Of a DNA stretch of 64,000 nucleotides, positions 1 through 12,188 are shown piece by piece. The number at the start of each line of letters is the position of its first letter. The stretch's first letter is position 1. Position numbers and translations under genes: made by a program. The notes under the pieces are model-generated. The model had not been told where the DNA came from. It ran no database searches and worked only from the letters and a program-made list of their open reading frames with translations. Origin of the DNA: Diacronema lutheri (Eukaryota; Haptophyta; Pavlovophyceae; Pavlovales; Pavlovaceae); the NCBI GenBank assembly GCA_019448385.1, contig JAGTXO010000046.1, positions 124,001 to 188,000 on the forward strand. The letters run 5' to 3'.

Positions 1-285
1 TCCTCATCCCACACGTGACACGACTCGTCGCCAATGGCGAAACGCACGCGGCACCGCCCGGCGTTGGCGCGCGCGCGCGGCGGGGCGGCCAAGGTCGCGC
101 GTGAAGGCGCTAGCGGGCGCCGCAATACGCGGCTGCTCATGTCGCGCGCCGCGCGGCGCGGTCGAGTCCGCGCCCGCCTCGGGAAGTTCACACACCCCGT
201 CGGCTTCCACGTGCGTCGCCATCGTGGACGCTGCCCTTCATCACGCGAGCGCCTTTTGGCGAGGGCAGAGCGCGGGGCGCTACGC
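1..285. other. upstream region of AMPK gamma-like gene
   Basis: No independent gene is visible; the open frame from position 34 reads into the CBS protein but is Arg/Ala-rich. Confidence 0.5.
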
Positions 286-1670
286 ATGTCGTCGTCCGCC
301 GGCAAGAGCAGCCGGCAGCTGGTGCTCGAGCAGCTGCACGCGCACAAGTCGCACGAGCTCGTACCGCGCTCGGGCAAAGTTGTCGCCTTCGACCTCGACC
401 TCTCGCTCCGGCACGCGCTTGACGCGCTAGCGGAGCACCACATTGGCTTTGCCCCACTCTGGGACTCGGCGCAGCAGGAGTTTGTGACGGTGCTTGGCGG
501 TGAGGATTTTGCGCGGCTGCTCGCGTACGTCGGCCGCGAGGCCGCGCATGGGGGCGGCGCGCCGCTCGGCCGCTCGCCCGACGACATCTCGCTGCGCGAC
601 GTGCTGCGCACGAGCCGCGTAGCCGCGCCGCCGCCCACTTTCCCGTCGCTCCTGCCCGACGAGACGCTCTTCGCCGCGGTACAGGCGATGCTCGACCGGG
701 CGCTGTACCACTTGCCGCTCGTCGACACGGGCCACTCGCCATCGCCCGCCAGCGCCGCCGCCAGCGCCGTCACGGCTGCAGCGGAGGGCGTGAGCTCGAG
801 CGGGGGCGCAGGCGCGACGATCGTGCACGTGCTCACGCCGCTGCGCGTGCTCAACTGCATCGTCAACTCGCCCATGTTCCAGTCGGACACGGTGCGCCGC
901 TCCCTGCCGCCGACAGCGGGTCCGCTGCGCTCGCGATCGGCGCGCTGGCGCGCCTTGTGCCGCTCCGGCTGGAGCCGCACCTGCGCTGCCCACCCCCCCC
1001 CCCCGGCCGCGCGCTCACCCTCGTTGCGCACCGCGTCGCTCTTGCCTCGGCCGCACCTTGTGCCGCGCACTCGTTGCCGCGCGCTTCTCGCCGGCGCCCG
1101 TCGCAGCGCACCTTTGGCGAGCGGCTCGTCGACCTGGGCCTGTGCACCATGCTGACGAATGCGCACGCGGCCGTGGCGGTCCTGGCAGCCGCGCACGCCG
1201 CGGCGGGGCTAGGTGACGGCAGCGTTGCGGCTGCGTCCATCGACGCGGCCGCGCACGGCGGCGTGCAGGCAGGCGCCGTCTGCGTCGCCGCGCTTGCGCA
1301 CGCGCCCCTGTGGCACGCGCTGCTGCTGATGGGGCAGTACGGATGCACCTCGCTGCCCGTCATCGACTCGCTCGAGTCAGCGATGGTGGTGAGCGCGATC
1401 AGCGAGGAGCGCGTGCTCGCCATCGCCCGCTCGATGCCGCACACAGACCTCTCCATGCCGCTCACACGCGCGCTTGGCGCGCAGCCTCCTGGTGCGGGTG
1501 AGGTGTGCGTGCGCGCGACCGACACGCTGCACGTGCTAATGGCGGCGCTCTCGACGCGCAACTGCGAGCGACTTGCCGTCACGAACGATGCTGGCCAGCT
1601 GGTGGGCGTCGTGTCCGTGCTCGACGTGCTCAAGTATTTCTCACGGCCCCCGGGCCCGTCTGGCGAGTAG
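286..1670 (+). CDS. AMPK gamma (SNF4)-like CBS-domain protein, two exons
   Basis: Exons 286-891 and 1107-1670 give 389 residues. The intron (892-1106) starts GTGCGC, ends CAG and is phase 0; it joins ...QSDT to RTFGERLVDLG, the loop between the two CBS pairs in AMPK gamma subunits. Visible CBS features are GFAPLWDSAQQEFV, ALYHLPLVDT, YGCTSLPVIDS and the C-terminal RLAVTNDAGQLVGVVSVLDV. By family knowledge these four CBS modules bind adenine nucleotides and regulate the SNF1/AMPK kinase complex. An in-frame ATG at position 34 would add a basic, low-complexity extension, so the ATG at 286 (MSSSAGKSS) is preferred. The gene runs into the kinase gene convergently, with 20 bp between stop codons. 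Confidence 0.8.
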
Positions 1671-1690
1671 GACTGACACAAAGGTCGGTC

Positions 1691-3406
1691 TCACGCACTG
1701 CTAACGACATGCACGACAGCGTTGCATGAGAGCGAACGGACCGGCGCTGGGAATGGCAAGCCGCGGCCGCAGCCTAACGCTGGCGCGGTCGACTCCATGA
1801 GCACGTCGAGGTCGAATGCAACGGCGAACGACGCGGCGTCGGCGCTCGCGGCGTGGTCGTCGTCGTCGTCGCAAAGCAGGGCCGGCATCGAGCGACGATC
1901 CCACCGGGCGCCAAGCGGCGCAGGCCGCGGGTGCGCACACGCCCCGTCCGCAGCGAGCGAGCGCAGCGTTGCGTCGGTCGTGCGCGCGATCGACGGACTC
2001 GCGACGCGCTTGGAGTCGGCGCTGCGCGACGGCGTGACGAGCGTGTCGCGCTCGCCGAGCGCGCGCGGTGCCGAGATCGTCGGGCCGTGCATAGTGCCGC
2101 GCGTGGACAGGTCGGCCCCCCAGCTGCCGCTCTCGCTGCCGCTCTCGCTGCCGCTCTCGCTGCCGCTCTCGCTGCCGCTCGCGGTGGTGGGAATCCATGT
2201 GCTCGCGCCAAGCGTGCCGTCCGGCGCGCTCGCCAGCGCGTGCGCCGCAACCGCCTCCACGCGCCCGCCCGGCTGCGGCCGCGGCTGCGCACCGAGCGGC
2301 ATGGCTGCGGCCGCCTTCCAATGCACGTCGCATGACGTCACGAGGAGCGGGCTCTCGCGGCGAGAAATGCGGCCCATGCTACCGCGCTGCCGCTTGCTCG
2401 CGCCATTCGCCACGCCGCGGGCGGGTGCAGCGGGGATGGCGGGGCCTTCGCGCGCCGCGGCGCAGTGCGCGTGCTCGGGCGCTGCGCGCTTGCCAGGCGC
2501 CGTGCGCTCGCACGGCCCGCCCTTTACGAGGTGGCGCGTCTGCTGCTCCCACGCGAGCTGGCAGAGGACGAAGGCGCATGCGCCGGCGTGCGCCACCGGT
2601 CGCATGCACGGCTCGGCAAGCAGCTGCGGCGCGGAGAGGCGGCTGTGCGCGTCCTTGCGCAGCAGAGCGTCGACCAGAGTGCGCACCTCCTCACAGTGCT
2701 TCTCCGGCGCGACGAGCTGGGGGGGTGGCGTGACGACGATGCGGAACATGGCGGCCATCGGCTCGAGGTTCGCGTGTGGCGCGCGCCCCTGCGCCAGCTC
2801 GAGCACCGTGACGCCGAGCGACCACATGTCGGCGGGCGAGTGGTAGCGCTCGCCCGCAATGACCTCGGGTGCCATGTACTGCGGCGTGCCCACGGCGGAA
2901 GTGCATGTGGCGCGGCGCGGCGAGAGCTGGGCGGAAACGTTGAAGTCGGAAAGCTTGATAACGCCCGTCGGCGAGAGGAGCAAGTTCGCCCCCTTCACGT
3001 CGCGGTGCACGGCGTGCATGTGCACGTGCAAATACGCGAGCGCCTCGGCGACGCTGTGCGCCGCCGCGAGTACGACCACGTCAGGCAGCGGCGCGCCGCG
3101 CTGGCGGAGCAGGTCGGCAAGCGAGCATAGGCAGAACTCGAGAAAGACGCGCATCGAGCTGCCAGTGGGCGCGCTGACCTCGCACACGCCGAGGAAGCGC
3201 ACGATGTTTGGGTGGGGCGAGGAGCGCCGCAGGAACGCGACTTCTCGCAGCACCGACCTGCGCTCGTCGCCGGTCTCGACGTGCACGATCTTGATGGCGC
3301 AGCGCGTGTCGGGGCCAAGCGGCGGTGGAAGCTCGCCGCGAAAGACGTTGCCGAACGCCCCCTTGCCGATTCGCTCGCGCACGCGGATGTCCTCGAGGAG
3401 GCTCAT
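1691..3406 (-). CDS. STE20/MST-like serine/threonine protein kinase with DFN motif
   Basis: A single exon of 571 residues. The kinase domain is at about residues 8-270: glycine loop GKGAFGNVF, AIK lysine, catalytic HRDVKGANLLL, activation segment GTPQYMAPEV, and a conserved DMWSLGVTVLEL. The sequence LSDFNVSAQL matches the STE20-family LADFGVSAQL except that the DFG glycine is Asn. The rest is a disordered tail with a SESG repeat (12-bp units near 2125-2184) and an acidic DDDD stretch. The start at 3406 (MSLLEDIRVRERIG) places the glycine loop close to the N terminus; longer in-frame extensions upstream look non-coding. Its promoter is the 90-bp gap shared with the divergent IQ-motif gene. 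The substrate is unknown. Confidence 0.85.
   Translation of the reverse strand: MSLLEDIRVRERIGKGAFGNVFRGELPPPLGPDTRCAIKIVHVETGDERRSVLREVAFLRRSSPHPNIVRFLGVCEVSAPTGSSMRVFLEFCLCSLADLLRQRGAPLPDVVVLAAAHSVAEALAYLHVHMHAVHRDVKGANLLLSPTGVIKLSDFNVSAQLSPRRATCTSAVGTPQYMAPEVIAGERYHSPADMWSLGVTVLELAQGRAPHANLEPMAAMFRIVVTPPPQLVAPEKHCEEVRTLVDALLRKDAHSRLSAPQLLAEPCMRPVAHAGACAFVLCQLAWEQQTRHLVKGGPCERTAPGKRAAPEHAHCAAAREGPAIPAAPARGVANGASKRQRGSMGRISRRESPLLVTSCDVHWKAAAAMPLGAQPRPQPGGRVEAVAAHALASAPDGTLGASTWIPTTASGSESGSESGSESGSESGSWGADLSTRGTMHGPTISAPRALGERDTLVTPSRSADSKRVASPSIARTTDATLRSLAADGACAHPRPAPLGARWDRRSMPALLCDDDDDHAASADAASFAVAFDLDVLMESTAPALGCGRGLPFPAPVRSLSCNAVVHVVSSA
2125..2184. repeat. 12-bp tandem repeat coding for SGSE
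   Basis: Near-perfect repeats of TGCCGCTCTCGC, about five copies, inside the kinase tail; on the coding strand they give Ser-Gly-Ser-Glu units. Confidence 0.85.
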
Positions 3407-3496
3407 TCGCGCGCAGCGGCAAGCGGACGGGCTGGAAGGAAAAGTCAACCCATGTCCGCGCTCCGCGCACAGTCCGGGTGCGCATAACGACAAGCC

Positions 3497-4957
3497 ATGT
3501 CGAGCCGGCTCGACGGCGAGGGGGCGATGCGGTACATGCTCTCGCTCGCATGGCGGCGGCTGGAGGCGAGCCCGGCGTCGAGCTCGTGGAGTCTCACCTT
3601 CCAGACGCGCTCGATCGCCATGCAGCGGCACGTGCGGCTGCGGCAGCAGGAGTCGCTCGGCACGATCGCGCTGCAGCTCTCGGCCGTCGAGATCCAGCGG
3701 TACTGGCGGCGGCACGCCGTGCGCGTGCGCCGCCGCCTCGGCGGCCGCGCGCGCGCGCGCGCGCGTGATACCGCAGGCCGCCTTGCTGGCGCGCCCGGCG
3801 CGCCTGCGCGGCGCGCGCGCGGCGCAAGCGGCTCGCCGTCGCACCTCGAGATCGACCTCGTCTCAAAGTTCCTCGACGCCAAGCAGGCGACGCGCGACAC
3901 GGAGCGGCGCGGCGCGCTGACGTACCGCGACTGGTGCGCGTCGCGCATCCAGGCCTGGTGGCGCATGCGCCCGCTCCGGCGCGCGTGGCTCGCGCGCCGC
4001 TGGGCGGTCTTCTTCGTCGCCGCGCGCTCGGTGCAGCGCTGGTGGCTCGACCATCTGCTCGCGCAGGTGACGGCCTTGCGCGGGCTCGGCGACAATCCGC
4101 GGCACGCTGCCGCGCGCCGCATCCAGCGCTGCTGGCGCGGCATGAGCAGCAAGCGCGTGATGGTCTACTTCGTCAACCTGATCAAGTTCCGCGAGCAGGG
4201 CAACCCGGCGCGGCTGCTGCGCTCGGTCAACCCGCGCGAGGCGGGGCTGCTCGACGCCGCGACGGGCGCGCACGTGCGCTTCCGCCTCGGCGGCCTGGAC
4301 TGGCCGCCCAAGGTGTACTACAAGATCTACACGCACGCGGCCGTGACCGACATCTGCGCGTACGCGCCGCGCGACTACACGCGCGCCAAGCAGCTGCCGC
4401 CGCGCAAGCTGCACAACAAGCCGCCGCCGGGCGAGCGGCGCGCGGCGGAGACGCGCGAGGGCTGGTACTCGCGCGTCGAGAACAACGGCTGGCGGCCCGT
4501 GCAGGAATCGCTGCTGCGCGAGCTCGACCACGTGACCGTCTCGACCTCGGCCAAGCCGGTCAGCTTTGCGCCCACGCGTATGCAGCGGCGCGAGGACGTG
4601 CTGCAGCGGCGGCGGCAGAAGAAGCTCGCGTGGCTCCAGGCCATGTACCTCAACCGAGGCGCCGCGCACACGTCCGGCGCCGGTGCGGCGGCGGCGGGCG
4701 CCGACGACGGCGCCGACGGGCACGACGTGGACGCGCTGCTGCAGTGGACGGACGAGCTCGACTTTGACGGCTACTACAACAACTGGCTCACCCTCGCCAC
4801 CACCGGCCGCGCAAAGCCGGCCGGCATCTCGAACCTCGAGGACCTCGAGGACAGCCTCTTCGAGGCGGACGCGGCCGGCGCGGCCGGCGCCTACGCCGCG
4901 TACGAACACGAGGACGGCGAGGGGTGGCCGGGTGAGCCACTGAGTGCCGGACGCTGA
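3497..4957 (+). CDS. IQ-motif protein, resembles C11orf65 (MFI) family
   Basis: A single exon of 486 residues. Three IQ-like calmodulin-binding motifs are visible: AVEIQRYWRRHAVRVRR near residue 62, SRIQAWWRMRPLRRAW near 152 and ARRIQRCWRGMSSKR near 205. They are followed by a conserved globular block containing FRLGGLDWPPKVYYKIYTH, YAPRDYTRAKQ and a motif around NNGWRPV. That block recalls animal C11orf65/MFI proteins, but this assignment is from memory of the family and is only moderately sure. The C-terminal 100 residues are acidic and low complexity. Start codon ATG 3497 follows the 90-bp divergent promoter shared with the kinase. A flagellar or mitochondrial role is possible; calmodulin binding is the safest inference. 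Confidence 0.65.
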   Translation: MSSRLDGEGAMRYMLSLAWRRLEASPASSSWSLTFQTRSIAMQRHVRLRQQESLGTIALQLSAVEIQRYWRRHAVRVRRRLGGRARARARDTAGRLAGAPGAPARRARGASGSPSHLEIDLVSKFLDAKQATRDTERRGALTYRDWCASRIQAWWRMRPLRRAWLARRWAVFFVAARSVQRWWLDHLLAQVTALRGLGDNPRHAAARRIQRCWRGMSSKRVMVYFVNLIKFREQGNPARLLRSVNPREAGLLDAATGAHVRFRLGGLDWPPKVYYKIYTHAAVTDICAYAPRDYTRAKQLPPRKLHNKPPPGERRAAETREGWYSRVENNGWRPVQESLLRELDHVTVSTSAKPVSFAPTRMQRREDVLQRRRQKKLAWLQAMYLNRGAAHTSGAGAAAAGADDGADGHDVDALLQWTDELDFDGYYNNWLTLATTGRAKPAGISNLEDLEDSLFEADAAGAAGAYAAYEHEDGEGWPGEPLSAGR

Positions 4958-5146
4958 CAGACGGCTCGGGTGACACTGTCACACGCCGCGCATCGCCGGG
5001 TCTGGACAGGTCGAATCCCTTTGGATCGACGAGCACTTCAGGGCTCAAAAATCGAGTCTGGCAGAGCCCGCGTGCACGTGCGCCAGAGACGAGAGCGATC
5101 GCCTCGTGCGCCAGGTGACGCCCGGGCCGCCGCGCCTCTCGCTGCG

Positions 5147-7476
<2,330 letters not shown>

Positions 7477-7645
7477 GGCCGCCGTCCGAGCGCAGAGCGT
7501 TCGCGCGCGCCACCGTTAGCTACGGTCGAGCTGCGCGCGAGCCCGGGCGAAAGCGCGTAACGCGCGCGAGCGAAAGCGCGAGCGAGGCGTGAGGCGTCCG
7601 GCACCGCGCACCTCGCGGTGTGGACCGCAGCCAGCTCACCAAAAG

Positions 7646-9001
7646 ATGGCGACGGGCGGCCCTTTTAAAAAAAATCCTGCGCGTGCGTGGACGCCGTCCT
7701 CCGGGCGTGACATGTCTGTCCCGGAGCGCGATGCCGAGCTCGCCGAGGTGCGCGCGCTCGTCCGGCCCGAGTGGCTGGAGAGTTGCTTTGCGCACATGGT
7801 GCGGCTACACGTCGGCCACTCGCGCTTCGTGCGCGTCGTCGCCGTGCTCAACATGAGCGACGGGTATTGGGCGCGCGACCGCGTTGTTGTGCAGCTGAGC
7901 AGCCCGACGCTCCCGCGCCCGCTCCTCGCCAAGCTCGAGCAGGCGTGCGAGCGCGAGGCGCTCGCGCACAGCGGCAAGCCGCAGCTCGTGCCTGTGCTCC
8001 GGCTCCTCCTCGCGCAGCTGCAGACCAACCGGCTGCTGCCGGCGTGGGACGAGCTGCGCGAGGCGCGCGAGCTCGTGTGCACGCCGCCGCCGCACGCCGA
8101 TGCCGACGCGTTCGCCGCGGCCAACTGGCTGCGCCCGCACGAGAAGCTAGGCCGCGTTGCCCTGCGCGCGCAGCAAGGCGCTTACTGGCTCAACTGCGAG
8201 CTCGCGCTTCCCGACGGCTACCCAGACGTGCCGCCCTCCTTCGAGCTGCTCGGCACGAGCTTTGACGACCGGCTGCGCGACATTTGCATCGCCAACGCGC
8301 GCGAGATCGCGCGGCGGATGCACGAGGGGTATAGCGCGAGCGCCGCCCTCGCGCATCAGGGCCCGCCTGCGCGCGCAGGCAAGGCCGAGGCGCCGGCCGA
8401 CCTGTCTGCCACCGGGTTGCAGCAGCTCAAGCACGACCGCGAGTTCCTTCACGCGGTCGCGCAGGTGCGCGGGCACGACGAGCGCAAGGCGCGGCGCATC
8501 GTCGAGCACGCCGAGCGCAAGAGCATGGAGCAGCACCAGGCCGAGCGCGCCAAGCAGGACGCCGCCGTAGCCGCCAGCGCGGCCACCGACGGCGCACGGC
8601 AGTCGTTGCCGTCGGTGCTGGCCATCGTGCGCTACGTTGTGCAGCGCACCGTGCGCGAGTTGCCCACGCAGCTCTGCCCCGTGTGCGCCGTCACCGTGCT
8701 GCCCGCCGACCCGCACGCTCTGCGCGATGCGCTGGCCCAGCCCGCCCAGCGCGGCGCCTCCGCGCGGCACGAGCCGATCGAGCGCTCGCACTGCGGCCAC
8801 TGGTTCCACGCGCGCTGCCTCGAGGCGAGGCTGACCGTGCCACCGTTCCGACTCGCGTGCGAGGCGCCGGGCTGCGGCAAGGACGTGCACCACCCAAAGT
8901 GGTCGGAGCGCGTCGACAAGCTCGAGAAGCGCTGGGCCAACGAGCAGGCGAAGAGGCGCGAGATCGAGGAACTCGCCGGGCTGATGAACATGGAAAAATG
9001 A
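7646..9001 (+). CDS. RWD-domain plus RING-variant protein, probable E3 ubiquitin ligase
   Basis: A single exon. From ATG 7646 it gives 451 residues; ATG 7712 (MSVPERDAELAEV) is an equally good start and skips a low-complexity leader. An RWD fold is suggested by YWLNCELALPDGYPDVPPSF (the LPxxYPxxxP signature) at about residues 185-205. A basic coiled stretch follows, then a zinc-binding C-terminal module: CPVC, HCGHWFHARCLE and CEAPGCG. The spacing is RING-like, with a long insert between the first Cys pair and the His/Cys core. RWD-RING proteins generally act as ubiquitin ligases. It is divergent from SEL1L across a short promoter, a pairing consistent with but not proof of a shared proteostasis role. 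Confidence 0.75.
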   Translation: MATGGPFKKNPARAWTPSSGRDMSVPERDAELAEVRALVRPEWLESCFAHMVRLHVGHSRFVRVVAVLNMSDGYWARDRVVVQLSSPTLPRPLLAKLEQACEREALAHSGKPQLVPVLRLLLAQLQTNRLLPAWDELREARELVCTPPPHADADAFAAANWLRPHEKLGRVALRAQQGAYWLNCELALPDGYPDVPPSFELLGTSFDDRLRDICIANAREIARRMHEGYSASAALAHQGPPARAGKAEAPADLSATGLQQLKHDREFLHAVAQVRGHDERKARRIVEHAERKSMEQHQAERAKQDAAVAASAATDGARQSLPSVLAIVRYVVQRTVRELPTQLCPVCAVTVLPADPHALRDALAQPAQRGASARHEPIERSHCGHWFHARCLEARLTVPPFRLACEAPGCGKDVHHPKWSERVDKLEKRWANEQAKRREIEELAGLMNMEK

Positions 9002-9040
9002 GCGGGGGGGGTGAGGACTGCGGTCGAGTGTGTCTCAATC

Positions 9041-9385
9041 TCACACACGCGACGTGCCTCTGAGAGACGACGAGCCTGTCGAGTCGAAGTGCGCCGCCGT
9101 GCGCATCTTGTGGAAGGGCTCGGCGGGCGCAGCGGCGCTCACCGCGTGCGAGCCCGCCCACTTGCCCTCGTTGAACGGGCCTCGCGGCTGGCTGCGTGGG
9201 TCCGCGAGCCCAGAGAAGCAATCGCGGTGGTAACGGAGCGCGAGCCGCGCTCCGCGCCTCTCGGCGAGCGGCTCGCCGAGCCGCGCGAAGGGCTGTCTGC
9301 ATTCGCGGCACACGTGGCCGAGGTCGCTCTTCTCCACCGCGCGGAAGGCGAAGTCCCAATACCGCGTGTCGTTCCCTTCCGCCAT
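9041..9385 (-). CDS. small zinc-finger (half-LIM-like) protein
   Basis: A 114-residue single-exon protein, MAEGNDTRYWDFAFR at the N terminus. It has one zinc-ligand set, CRECRQPFARLG with a 22-residue spacer then YHRDC (C-x2-C...H-x2-C), which is the first half of a LIM domain. DCFSGLADPRSQPRGPFNEG follows. The second zinc module of LIM is absent. The function is unknown; it could be an adaptor. It converges on the RWD-RING gene with 39 bp between stops, and is divergent from the next gene across only 66 bp. Confidence 0.6.
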   Translation of the reverse strand: MAEGNDTRYWDFAFRAVEKSDLGHVCRECRQPFARLGEPLAERRGARLALRYHRDCFSGLADPRSQPRGPFNEGKWAGSHAVSAAAPAEPFHKMRTAAHFDSTGSSSLRGTSRV

Positions 9386-9451
9386 CGTGCCGCCTAGATC
9401 TTCTCAAGTCAGAAAAGTTCGCGACACGCCGGCGCTGTGTGCGAAAAAGAA

Positions 9452-10510
9452 ATGTGGCACGCCGTGCTCGCCGCCGTTCTCCTCGCCGCCCTGCAGTCGC
9501 AGGGCCTGCGGGCAGGCGTCGCGCCGCGCGCGGCCGGGCGCTTGCGTGTGTCAGCGCGTGCTGGCGTGGCGATGGGCGCCGCTCCCGGCCGCGAGCTGAC
9601 CGAGTACGAGAAATATATGCAGAAGCGCGTCGAGAGCGGCGAAAATCTCGACGAGACGTACAGCGACCTCGGGGTCGAGATGGACTTTGACGGCGGCGAC
9701 AGCGGCTCCGGCGCCGTGGGCGACGGGCAGGTCACGCTCGACAACCAGCACGACAGCCCCTTCCTCGTCGGCGGCGGCGGCCAGCGCGACGCCGTCGAGG
9801 GCGCCGCGGCGATCGCAAACCTCGAGATGGCCGAGAAGACCGAGGAGGTCGTCGAGGCGGCGATGAGCGCGCGCGACGCCAAGCAGAAGAACTACTGGGG
9901 CCGACAGATTGGCACGGGTTACGCAGACGAGCTGCTCAAGGAGGGCAAGTTTGAGGATCGCCCCGTCCTCCGCCAGCAGCTTGAGAACTGGCAGAACCAG
10001 CAGTCCCTCAAGGTCGCGACCGACGCGAGCACCGAGGCGCAGACCACCTTCTTCGGCGTCCAGCAGGCGGACCAGGCGACGGACTGGAAGAAGACGCGCG
10101 GCCGCCCGATCGACCAGCTGCGCACCACCATCAGCGTGCAGAACGTCGGCTCGTCGCAGCGGCTGGACGGCGAGGAGTGGGGCGAGCTGGCCGTGCGCGC
10201 GGACGAGCCAATCGAGGCCACGCACGAGGTGCTCGCGACGCCGTCGGCGATCGGCGTGCTGGAGATTGAGGTGCTCAACGAGCTCAGCGCCTTCTCGCCC
10301 TTCCGCTGCGGCTTCACCGCTGACTCGCCGAGCACGATGACGCTCTCGCCGAGCGAGGGTGTGATGGAGAAGCGGGAGACGGGCCACCCGGTCACCGTCC
10401 TCGTCCGGTTCACGCCCGAGGCGTACGGCAACCCGCTGATCGGCACGATCGTCTTCGAGACCGAGGACTTCAGAAAGGTGTACAAGGTCGTCGGCAAGAC
10501 GGCGCACTAA
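9452..10510 (+). CDS. plastid-type secreted protein with C-terminal Ig-like domain, unknown function
   Basis: 352 residues from ATG 9452; a GTG five codons earlier is in frame but unlikely to be used. The N terminus MWHAVLAAVLLAALQSQG is a signal peptide, followed by a basic RAAGRLRVSARAG stretch, the bipartite pattern of complex-plastid targeting. The middle (about 40-240) is acidic and helical. The last 130 residues look like an Ig/MSP-type beta sandwich: TISVQNVGSS, VTVLVRFTPEAYGNPLIG and GTIVFETEDFRKVYKVVG. I do not recognise a named family. It is probably a stromal or membrane-associated plastid protein. Confidence 0.65.
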   Translation: MWHAVLAAVLLAALQSQGLRAGVAPRAAGRLRVSARAGVAMGAAPGRELTEYEKYMQKRVESGENLDETYSDLGVEMDFDGGDSGSGAVGDGQVTLDNQHDSPFLVGGGGQRDAVEGAAAIANLEMAEKTEEVVEAAMSARDAKQKNYWGRQIGTGYADELLKEGKFEDRPVLRQQLENWQNQQSLKVATDASTEAQTTFFGVQQADQATDWKKTRGRPIDQLRTTISVQNVGSSQRLDGEEWGELAVRADEPIEATHEVLATPSAIGVLEIEVLNELSAFSPFRCGFTADSPSTMTLSPSEGVMEKRETGHPVTVLVRFTPEAYGNPLIGTIVFETEDFRKVYKVVGKTAH

Positions 10511-10696
10511 GCTGTGCTGTGTGCAGAGACTCGCGCACGTGCGGGCCACCCGGCGATCCGCCGCGTTCCGGCGCCGGTGCCGCGCCGCCTGCCACCGAGT
10601 GCGCTGCGGTGCACGTCGGCGTATACCGCCAGCGGTGCGTGGCGCGATGCTGTCAGATCCACACCCGTGCAAGTGGTTTCAAAAATCGGAAGGCCA

Positions 10697-12121
10697 CTAG
10701 GCAAGGCCGCCCTGCGCGCTCGGCATCTGCCGCCAGACGAACTCGTCGGCGTACGCGCCGAGCGGCGCGCCTTCGCGCGCGGGTGGCGCGCAGCTCGCGC
10801 TGCATGTGTACACGGCGAGCGTGCCCCAGTCGATGCTGCTCTGCTCGAGCGAGTCGATGTCGAGGTGGGTGAGCAGCTGCGGCATCACTTGGAACTCGAA
10901 CGCGCGCGCAGCGCCGCACGCCGGGCACGGCGGCACCGCGTCCGGCCGGCCAAGGGCGCTGATCCAGAGCGCGGCGCCATCGTCATGTCGGCAATAGCGC
11001 ACGCACTGCTCGGGCTCGACAGACGCGCGGCGCTGGAACTCGTGAAAGGCCTCGTCCTGGGTGGCCTCGATGTCCTCGCCGTCGCCAAACTCGTCGTCCG
11101 AGTCGATCGCGCCGCCCGCGCTCGCATCCGCTGCCTGCGCGCCCGCCCCGGGCGCGCCCGCCTCGGCCGCCGCCTGCTCGCGGTACATGCGCAGCAGCTG
11201 CTCCTCGTGCGACAGGTCGGCACTGCCCAGCGCAGCCTCGACGTCTGGCTCGGCGTCGATGATGACCTCGTACTCGGGGAACGTCCAGCGCGGCGGCCCC
11301 GCGCGCGCCGCAGCCGACGATGACGCGGCGGCGCGCGAAACGCGCGCGAGCGGCGCGGCGGCGGGCGCGCCCTCGGCGGCGGGCGCGCCAACGACGTCCG
11401 TGCAGCAGCGTGGCTTGTGCCTCGCCCAGTCGAGCTGCTGGTGGAGGCGGCTGCAGTAGGCGGCCTGATGGCATCGGCCGCACTTGCTACTGCCAAGCAA
11501 GCCACACACGGCGCACTGCGTGGCTCCCGCGAGCGGCATCTTGCCCTCGGCCGCGCGCTCGTGCGCGTGCTGCGGCGGGTGGAACGAGTAAAACGGGTTG
11601 GCGCGTGGCAGCTGCGCGCGGAGCGCGCGGATGCTGCCGTGCGCTCCGGCGCGGAGGCACGGGCCGCGGCGGCAGACAAAGACGAAGAGCGCGCGGTGGA
11701 AGGCGTCGTCTCGGTCGTCGAGCGACGCGTAGAGCTGCAGCAAAAAGGCGAGCGGGTCGCCGCACTCGGGGCAGCACAGCTCCGCCGCGGACGGCAGATG
11801 GAGCGGGTCGAGCCACGCGGGCTTGCCGCCCACCTTGCTCGGGAAGTAGTAGGGCTGCAAGTGCTGCGGCGCCTCGGGCTCGTCGACGAAGCCGAGGAGC
11901 ACCTCTCGTGCCGCCGACGCCGCCGCCACAGCCGCATCGCGTTCGGCGGCCGTGGGCGCGCGCGCCGCAGCGCACGGCGCCTCGCGCTCCGCCAAGCCGA
12001 CGCGAGGGCCGTCCTGCTCGTAGCGGCTGACGAGCGCCTCGATATCCATTGCGTCCGCAGCGGGCGACGCCGTGGGCGCCTCGCCCCACTCGCCGCTCGC
12101 CGCCGCGCCCCAGTCGTCCAT
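10697..12121 (-). CDS. PDCD2: PDCD2-family protein with MYND zinc finger
   Basis: 474 residues from ATG 12121 (MDDWGAAASGEWG). The N-terminal PDCD2 block includes VLLGFVDEP, YYFPSKVGGKPAWLD and CCPECGDPLAFLLQLYA. The MYND finger is CAVCGLLGSSKCGRCHQAAYC...HKPRC at about residues 205-240. The C-terminal PDCD2 domain has QCVRYCRHDDGAALWIS, PPCPACGAARAFEFQVMPQ and SIDWGTLAVYTCSASC. All three regions are in the family order. PDCD2 proteins act as chaperones for ribosomal protein uS5 and 40S assembly. The acidic linker (SDDEFGDGEDIEATQDE) is also typical. The gene diverges from the SAC3-family gene with 67 bp between starts. Confidence 0.92.
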   Translation of the reverse strand: MDDWGAAASGEWGEAPTASPAADAMDIEALVSRYEQDGPRVGLAEREAPCAAARAPTAAERDAAVAAASAAREVLLGFVDEPEAPQHLQPYYFPSKVGGKPAWLDPLHLPSAAELCCPECGDPLAFLLQLYASLDDRDDAFHRALFVFVCRRGPCLRAGAHGSIRALRAQLPRANPFYSFHPPQHAHERAAEGKMPLAGATQCAVCGLLGSSKCGRCHQAAYCSRLHQQLDWARHKPRCCTDVVGAPAAEGAPAAAPLARVSRAAASSSAAARAGPPRWTFPEYEVIIDAEPDVEAALGSADLSHEEQLLRMYREQAAAEAGAPGAGAQAADASAGGAIDSDDEFGDGEDIEATQDEAFHEFQRRASVEPEQCVRYCRHDDGAALWISALGRPDAVPPCPACGAARAFEFQVMPQLLTHLDIDSLEQSSIDWGTLAVYTCSASCAPPAREGAPLGAYADEFVWRQMPSAQGGLA

Positions 12122-12188
12122 CGACCTCGTGGCCGGGCCAACACGCGCAAGTTGCCAACGTCTGCACAATGGCGGCCGTCCCGTCACG

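Noticed and set aside
7589-7645. GTG start for the RWD-RING protein
   Set aside because: Nuclear genes rarely start at GTG, and the added peptide is unlike conserved sequence.
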